Assembly (NCBI RefSeq): GCF_037963835.1
Contig: NZ_CP150145.1
Coordinates: 744,001 to 808,000, forward strand
Direction: 5' to 3'
DNA length: 64,000 bases
Source: Paenibacillus sp. FSL H8-0332
Lineage (GTDB): Bacteria; Bacillota; Bacilli; Paenibacillales; Paenibacillaceae
Below are positions 59,858 to 64,000 of this stretch, one piece after another. Both the position numbers and the translations under genes were made by a program. The notes beneath the pieces are model-generated. The model saw only the letters and a program-made list of their open reading frames with translations, had not been told where the DNA came from and did not search any database. Position 1 is the first letter of the stretch. The number at the start of each line of letters is the position of its first letter.

Positions 59858-61498
59858 TTATAACCCTCTGTTGGCATGGATAATTCTATCGTTCAGCGTA
59901 CCTATCCGGGATGCAACATAAGACATGGCCCACATCCGGCCTGAGGGTCCAAGGGTTTTGAACAACAGATCTCCTGCATCGAACACCCGGCGCTGCCTCA
60001 CTGCATCCAGTGAAGACCATTCTTGGGATGACAGCAGCGTCTCCAGCCGTTGTCTCGATTCCAGGGTAGGGTCCGCAGCCAAAAAGATGTACCCCGGGTT
60101 ATACCGCGGAAGCTCATCAATCTCAAAATCCACCGCCTCGGTCTGTTCAGAGAATGAGAGGGAAGGGCGTAGTCCAAGATCTCTGTATAGTAGGGTTCCT
60201 GTCTGATTGGAGGCACCGTACAGGCGGTAGAATTCGGAGCTGACTCTGATAAAAGAAACCGTGGGCAGCAGTACATTCTGTGCTTCCAGCCGTGATCTAA
60301 GGAGGTGCTTCTGCTCTGTGTAGCAGTTCATCCAGTCGTCAGCCTGCTGCTCTCTGCCCAGAATACGGGACAACCGGGACAACTGCTGCTCCACATTATC
60401 GGTATGCTTAAGAACAACCGTGGGTGCGATGGACTCCAGCAACTCGCCTGGTAACAGACGGTCGCTCCCAATAATCAGATCAGGCCTCACCCGTGCCAGC
60501 TCTTCATAATTCAACCGGGAACCGTTCAGGCGGACAATTTCCTGCTCCAGCACACCCGGGTAGGGGAGGCTATAATTTCTTGACACCCGTTCCCGGTAAG
60601 ACAGCGCAGCCACTGGCGTCAGTCCAAGTGTCATCAGGTAATCATCCAGACCATAGTAGAGAACAGCAATACGGATATGATTGTTTTTAAGGTAGCTGGC
60701 CGGTGCCACGCCTTCCGATTTTTTGAACACCCGGCTAAAATAATGCTCGTCCTTATAGCCCACTTCCTTGGCGATCTGCTTGACACGTTCGGAAGAGAAG
60801 AGCAGCTGCTTAGCCCTTTTTATCCGTTCCTCCAGCAAATAGGCCATAGGTGTCTTTTCTGTAAGCTGCTTGAACGCTCTGATAAAATGATTGGTGCTTA
60901 AGCCCGCCATTAGAGCCAGTTGCCCAACTTTAAGCTCTTGGTTGTAGTTGTTCTTCATGTAGGCGAGCACATTATCCATCCCTACAGCCTTGTCCTGCCC
61001 AATACGCTTACCTGGTTGAAGTATCAACGCGAGCAGCTGTTGCAGCCGGTACTTGGCGTGCATGATATCCTCCGGGTTACGGGTGCGGTGAAAGGAGGTC
61101 ATTTGCCGGCTGATCTCTGCAGCCCGTGGATGGCCGGGTGCTTCAAGCTTCCCGTTAACCGGAAATACCGGAGAATGGAGCTCCTGGTGCATGTGATCCT
61201 TACGAAGCTGTATACAGGAGAAGAAAATGATCATATAACGTAGCGGTTCTGCCGTCAGCGCTTTGCCTTCCACTGAAGTTTCGGGCAACAACAAAAAGAA
61301 GTCTCCTTTATTCGCCGTAAGCAGCCCCCCATTTAGGATAATCTGCCCTTTACCTTCTGTGACATAACACAAGGCATGGTGGTGAAGGGTCCTTCGGGGC
61401 AAAGTTTCCCCTTCTGCAAATCTTCCGTAATAGCTGTGTACGCTTGAAAAAAACAAGCGCTCCAGCCTGAACGCTGCCTGTGGTATTGTGGATAACAT
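59858..61498 (-). CDS. Btr-like AraC regulator fused to a siderophore-binding domain
   Basis: A 546-residue protein with an N-terminal cupin-like region, a central AraC double HTH (about 170-270, with YFSRVFKKSEGVAP) and a C-terminal FhuD-like periplasmic-binding domain (about 280-540). This is the architecture of B. subtilis Btr, which senses iron-siderophore intracellularly and activates the uptake genes. ATG 61498 is preferred to the upstream start because GAGGAGG precedes it. The target is probably the lipoprotein-reductase operon just downstream. Confidence 0.9.
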   Translation of the reverse strand: MLSTIPQAAFRLERLFFSSVHSYYGRFAEGETLPRRTLHHHALCYVTEGKGQIILNGGLLTANKGDFFLLLPETSVEGKALTAEPLRYMIIFFSCIQLRKDHMHQELHSPVFPVNGKLEAPGHPRAAEISRQMTSFHRTRNPEDIMHAKYRLQQLLALILQPGKRIGQDKAVGMDNVLAYMKNNYNQELKVGQLALMAGLSTNHFIRAFKQLTEKTPMAYLLEERIKRAKQLLFSSERVKQIAKEVGYKDEHYFSRVFKKSEGVAPASYLKNNHIRIAVLYYGLDDYLMTLGLTPVAALSYRERVSRNYSLPYPGVLEQEIVRLNGSRLNYEELARVRPDLIIGSDRLLPGELLESIAPTVVLKHTDNVEQQLSRLSRILGREQQADDWMNCYTEQKHLLRSRLEAQNVLLPTVSFIRVSSEFYRLYGASNQTGTLLYRDLGLRPSLSFSEQTEAVDFEIDELPRYNPGYIFLAADPTLESRQRLETLLSSQEWSSLDAVRQRRVFDAGDLLFKTLGPSGRMWAMSYVASRIGTLNDRIIHANRGL

Positions 61499-61532
61499 GC
61501 GTTCCTCCTCGTTCGGCCCGTGTCTATTGAAT

Positions 61533-62546
61533 TCAAGTCTCGTAAACAATATTGCCCGTCTCGCTCAGGTCATAACTGTGAATTGAGCTTAGCTCATTAC
61601 GGAAGGCTTCAGAGCGCAGAATATCCAGAATGGCGTTAATCCAGACTTCATTCTCCGGCTTCTTCACCATGACCAGATCGTAGCGCTCGCGGATCAGCGG
61701 AATGAAGTCGATGCCGTCAATGATTCTGGCGGCTTTCTCGGTGCCGATGCCCACATCCGCCCCGCCTCTTGCCACCAGGCTGGCTACTGCCAGATGGCTG
61801 TTCTCTTCATTAATGTATCCGTTCAAGCGGGAGGACGGAATTCCATGCAGGCGCAGCTGTTCATCCAGCAGCACCCGGGCGCCGGAGCCGCGCTCACGGT
61901 TAATCAGCGTTAGCCCGTCTTGCCGGAGGTCCCCCCAGCTGCGGATGCCTCGCGGATTGCCCTTTTGCACATAAAAGCCTGCGCTGCGTGTTAGCAGATG
62001 CACTACAATATAGGAGAAGCCTACGAGCAGCTTGCGGATATAGGGCAGGTTGTATTCGCCGCTATCGCCATCCAGCAGATGGGTACTGACAATATCTGAT
62101 TCGCCCTGATACATGGCAATGAGGCTGTCAAGACTGCCCGCATAGGAACGGAGCGGGCGGGTGGAGGGCAGGGTCCGCTCCAGATGGGTCGCCAGAATAT
62201 CAAGTGACATATCCTGTCCGGTAATGACTACATGTACACCGCTGCTCTTCATGCTGTGCGGCGGCGGGGAGGCGAAGGCCTGATAAGGCGCGGCGAACGG
62301 GGCTGTCTGCTGCGCCTGCGGCAGTGCAGCCTCGGTCAGCCCGTCCCCGGGCAGCGGATGGGCAGAAGGCCCGCTGTTGCGGGAATTCTGCTTGTACCTC
62401 TCCAGATCAGAGAGGTCAACCCGCATCTGCTTGCCGACACGGTAAGAGGGCAACTCGCCCTTTTTAATGAGATCATAGACCTTGAGCTTGGAGATTTTGA
62501 GCAGCCTGGCGATTTCCTCGGTTGTATAGGAAGTATTCTCGGTCAT
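61533..62546 (-). CDS. Excisionase-type HTH regulator with PBP-like sensor domain
   Basis: A 337-residue protein. An N-terminal excisionase/MerR-like HTH (YTTEEIARLLKISKLKVYDLIKKGELPSYRVGKQMRV) is followed by a Pro/Ala linker and a PBP-like domain (about 105-330) with LINRERGSGARVLLDEQL and GGADVGIGTEKAARII, seen in proteins linked to molybdate or molybdopterin regulation. GGAGGG lies before the ATG at 62546. It may regulate molybdenum-related genes such as modAB 14 kb away, which is inference. Confidence 0.82.
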   Translation of the reverse strand: MTENTSYTTEEIARLLKISKLKVYDLIKKGELPSYRVGKQMRVDLSDLERYKQNSRNSGPSAHPLPGDGLTEAALPQAQQTAPFAAPYQAFASPPPHSMKSSGVHVVITGQDMSLDILATHLERTLPSTRPLRSYAGSLDSLIAMYQGESDIVSTHLLDGDSGEYNLPYIRKLLVGFSYIVVHLLTRSAGFYVQKGNPRGIRSWGDLRQDGLTLINRERGSGARVLLDEQLRLHGIPSSRLNGYINEENSHLAVASLVARGGADVGIGTEKAARIIDGIDFIPLIRERYDLVMVKKPENEVWINAILDILRSEAFRNELSSIHSYDLSETGNIVYET

Positions 62547-62581
62547 GTATTGTACCCTCCTGGGGGATGGACTGCGGCAGA

Positions 62582-62640
62582 TTCACAAATAGCCATATTA
62601 GGATAGCCTTATTATGCTCAAGACTACCTTATTTTGTGAA
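62582..62640 (-). promoter_or_regulatory. Repeat-rich control region upstream of the HTH/PBP gene
   Basis: TTCACAAA (62582-62589) and TTTGTGAA (62633-62640) are inverted arms. On the minus strand three direct repeats AATAAGGTAG, AATAAGGCTA and AATATGGCTA lie between them. This fits an operator array for the HTH regulator itself. Confidence 0.4.
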
Positions 62641-62685
62641 CCTGTGCAATCCGGGGAAGGCCCGGGAGAGAAGAGGGCAGAGACC

Positions 62686-63477
62686 CTAATAGGTCATATG
62701 CCGGTCCGTCTTCGCCTGCTGCACATCGGATAGCCCAATCAGCTCTGAGACGGTAACGAACTGGAAACCCTGCTTCTTAAGCGCAGGCAGAATAATCTTC
62801 AGTGCTTCCTTCGTCTGCGACGGCCCGTGGACATGGTCATGGAACAGGACAATATCGCCGCTCCTGGCATTGCGGATGACCCGGTTTGAGATGTTCCAGA
62901 CGCCAGGGCGGTTCCAGTCGCGGGTGTCCTGATGCCAGGACCACAGTACGGGCTTCAGGCCCATGCTGTTGGACACATCGATCAAGGTCTCATCGTACAT
63001 TCCGCCCGGCGGTCTGAACAGGCTGCTGTGTCTGCCGGATATCTTCATAATTTCCTTCTCCGTCAGCGCAAGCTCCTTCTGAATCTGCTCCCCGGAGATC
63101 GGTCTTTTGAAATAGACATGATTATAAGTATGGTTCGCCAGCTCATGTCCTTCACTAATCACGCGTCTGGCTACATCGGGATAAGCGGCGATCCGCTTGC
63201 CAATTGCAAAAAACGTGCATTTCGCTTGATACTCATGCAGCACCTCCAGAATGCTGTCCGTCTCCAGAGGGTCCGGGCCGTCATCGAAGGTCAGCGCAAT
63301 CACCTTCTGGCTGGTGCGCACTTCCCAGATCATATCGCCGCGCTCCTCATAGTAGTAGCGGTTTTTTGCCTTGTTCGGACTGCCCAGGGCCAGATCGGAA
63401 GGGCTGTACATCAGCGCCAGTGCTGCAAGAACTGCGGCGGTCAATCGGGTGACTGTTCTCATGGCTCTCAGATTCAC
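62686..63477 (-). CDS. Exported polysaccharide deacetylase (NodB homology)
   Basis: A 263-residue CE4-type enzyme with an N-terminal signal or anchor (about 6-32). NodB motifs are TFDDGPD (catalytic and metal Asp), [10 protein letters not shown] (metal His pair), RPPGG, and a C-terminal LFHDH. It probably deacetylates peptidoglycan or another N-acetylated wall polymer. The start is GTG 63477 or ATG 63462; neither has a well-spaced site. Confidence 0.9.
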   Translation of the reverse strand: MNLRAMRTVTRLTAAVLAALALMYSPSDLALGSPNKAKNRYYYEERGDMIWEVRTSQKVIALTFDDGPDPLETDSILEVLHEYQAKCTFFAIGKRIAAYPDVARRVISEGHELANHTYNHVYFKRPISGEQIQKELALTEKEIMKISGRHSSLFRPPGGMYDETLIDVSNSMGLKPVLWSWHQDTRDWNRPGVWNISNRVIRNARSGDIVLFHDHVHGPSQTKEALKIILPALKKQGFQFVTVSELIGLSDVQQAKTDRHMTY

Positions 63478-63654
63478 TCCACACTTGTTTTTATAAGCGG
63501 TTCCTGCTGCTTAAGTCTTAGAATGCTCTATCCCCCTTGGTTGCTATGCATTTATAGCAGCCCGCAGGGCGATTTGCATTTTAGAGTGAAAGTTCCGGCG
63601 GAAATGACTTATAATAAGTTACTAAATACAGATCAAGGAATAGGGGCAGCGGAG

Positions 63655-64000
63655 ATGACACTGATTGAACAAAGAGAGCATAGACAATATCCCGAAATCA
63701 CGAAGCTGGAGACCTCCAGAGCCGCATATGAACGCGACTATTCGCGTCTGATCCATTCGCCGACCTTCCGGCGGCTGCAGGGCAAATCTCAGGTGTTCGG
63801 AGCCGGAACCGGGGATTACTACCGGACACGCCTGACCCACTCGCTGGAGGTGGCACAGATTGCCCGTGAAGCGGCCAAGAGCCTGCTGCGTTCTTACCCG
63901 GAAGTAGAGACAGGAGCTGCAGAGAATCCGGGCCTGGTCATTGACCCCGAGGTGGTGGAATGTGCGGCAATCGCCCATGACTTCGGACATCCTCCATTTG
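63655..64000 (+). CDS. dgt: dGTP triphosphohydrolase, N-terminal part (cut by window edge)
   Basis: The first 115 residues are visible. HD-domain landmarks of dGTPases are [14 protein letters not shown] near 35, [15 protein letters not shown] near 60, and [11 protein letters not shown] at the window edge. The enzyme hydrolyses dGTP to deoxyguanosine and triphosphate. ATG 63655 is preceded by a GGGG/GGAG region. Confidence 0.9.
   Translation, partial: MTLIEQREHRQYPEITKLETSRAAYERDYSRLIHSPTFRRLQGKSQVFGAGTGDYYRTRLTHSLEVAQIAREAAKSLLRSYPEVETGAAENPGLVIDPEVVECAAIAHDFGHPPF

Noticed and set aside
1..64000. tRNA, rRNA, replication origin or prophage
   Set aside because: Reading through the window I saw no tRNA or rRNA signature, no DnaA-box cluster and no phage structural, integrase or lysis genes. 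The only mobile element recognised is the IS3-family copy.

Overview
The window looks like a chromosomal segment of a Paenibacillus-type Firmicute. This rests on strong AGGAGG-type ribosome binding sites, frequent GTG and TTG starts, a moderately GC-rich coding bias, and typical Bacillales systems: a YesM/YesN kinase-regulator pair, LplB/LplC-type sugar permeases, a Btr-like AraC/periplasmic-binding fusion, an ECF sigma operon and an AIM24 protein. The species assignment is inference; no rRNA or tRNA gene is visible.

Left edge (1-6.3 kb): a truncated unknown gene; a divergent pair of a GH20 hexosaminidase and an AraC regulator; a small Cys-rich reading frame behind a good sigma-A promoter; and a NarL-type sensor kinase/response regulator pair.

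Exopolysaccharide (EPS) locus (6.4-32.5 kb): a Wzx/Wzy-dependent pathway. It encodes a Wzz-like modulator, a BY-kinase without a tyrosine tail, GalU, a priming sugar-phosphate transferase, two GT2 and three GT4 glycosyltransferases, a WecG/TagA transferase, two Wzy/ligase-type membrane proteins, a flippase, UDP-glucose dehydrogenase and ManC. The precursor genes imply UDP-glucose, UDP-glucuronate and GDP-mannose as donors. The locus ends with three exported carbohydrate-active proteins: two paralogous GH26-PA14 mannanase-like enzymes and a clan GH-A-like protein with a discoidin domain. A canonical c-di-GMP-I riboswitch precedes the first GH26 gene, which links matrix remodelling to c-di-GMP.

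Between ugd and manC lies 2.5 kb of non-coding and mobile DNA: a 51-bp tandem array split by an IS3-family element, six GC-rich hairpins in a row, and the second copy of a ~120-bp structured element. The first copy of that element sits inside the EPS operon. The two copies share an identical 5' block and a 13-bp stem with four compensatory base-pair changes, which makes this the most interesting novel candidate in the window.

Right half (32.6-64 kb): a CPA1 antiporter; Dps with a Per-like operator; an AIM24/coiled-coil membrane protein pair; an M50-like metallopeptidase; an unknown gene; a WYL regulator followed by a complete Opp/Dpp peptide importer; an ECF sigma operon; ModA-ModB without a ModC; YesM/YesN divergent from a sugar importer plus heparinase II/III-type lyase; an iron-siderophore set (Btr-like regulator, FhuD-like lipoprotein, FhuF-like reductase, Fur box); an excisionase-type HTH/PBP regulator; a polysaccharide deacetylase; and the start of a dGTPase.
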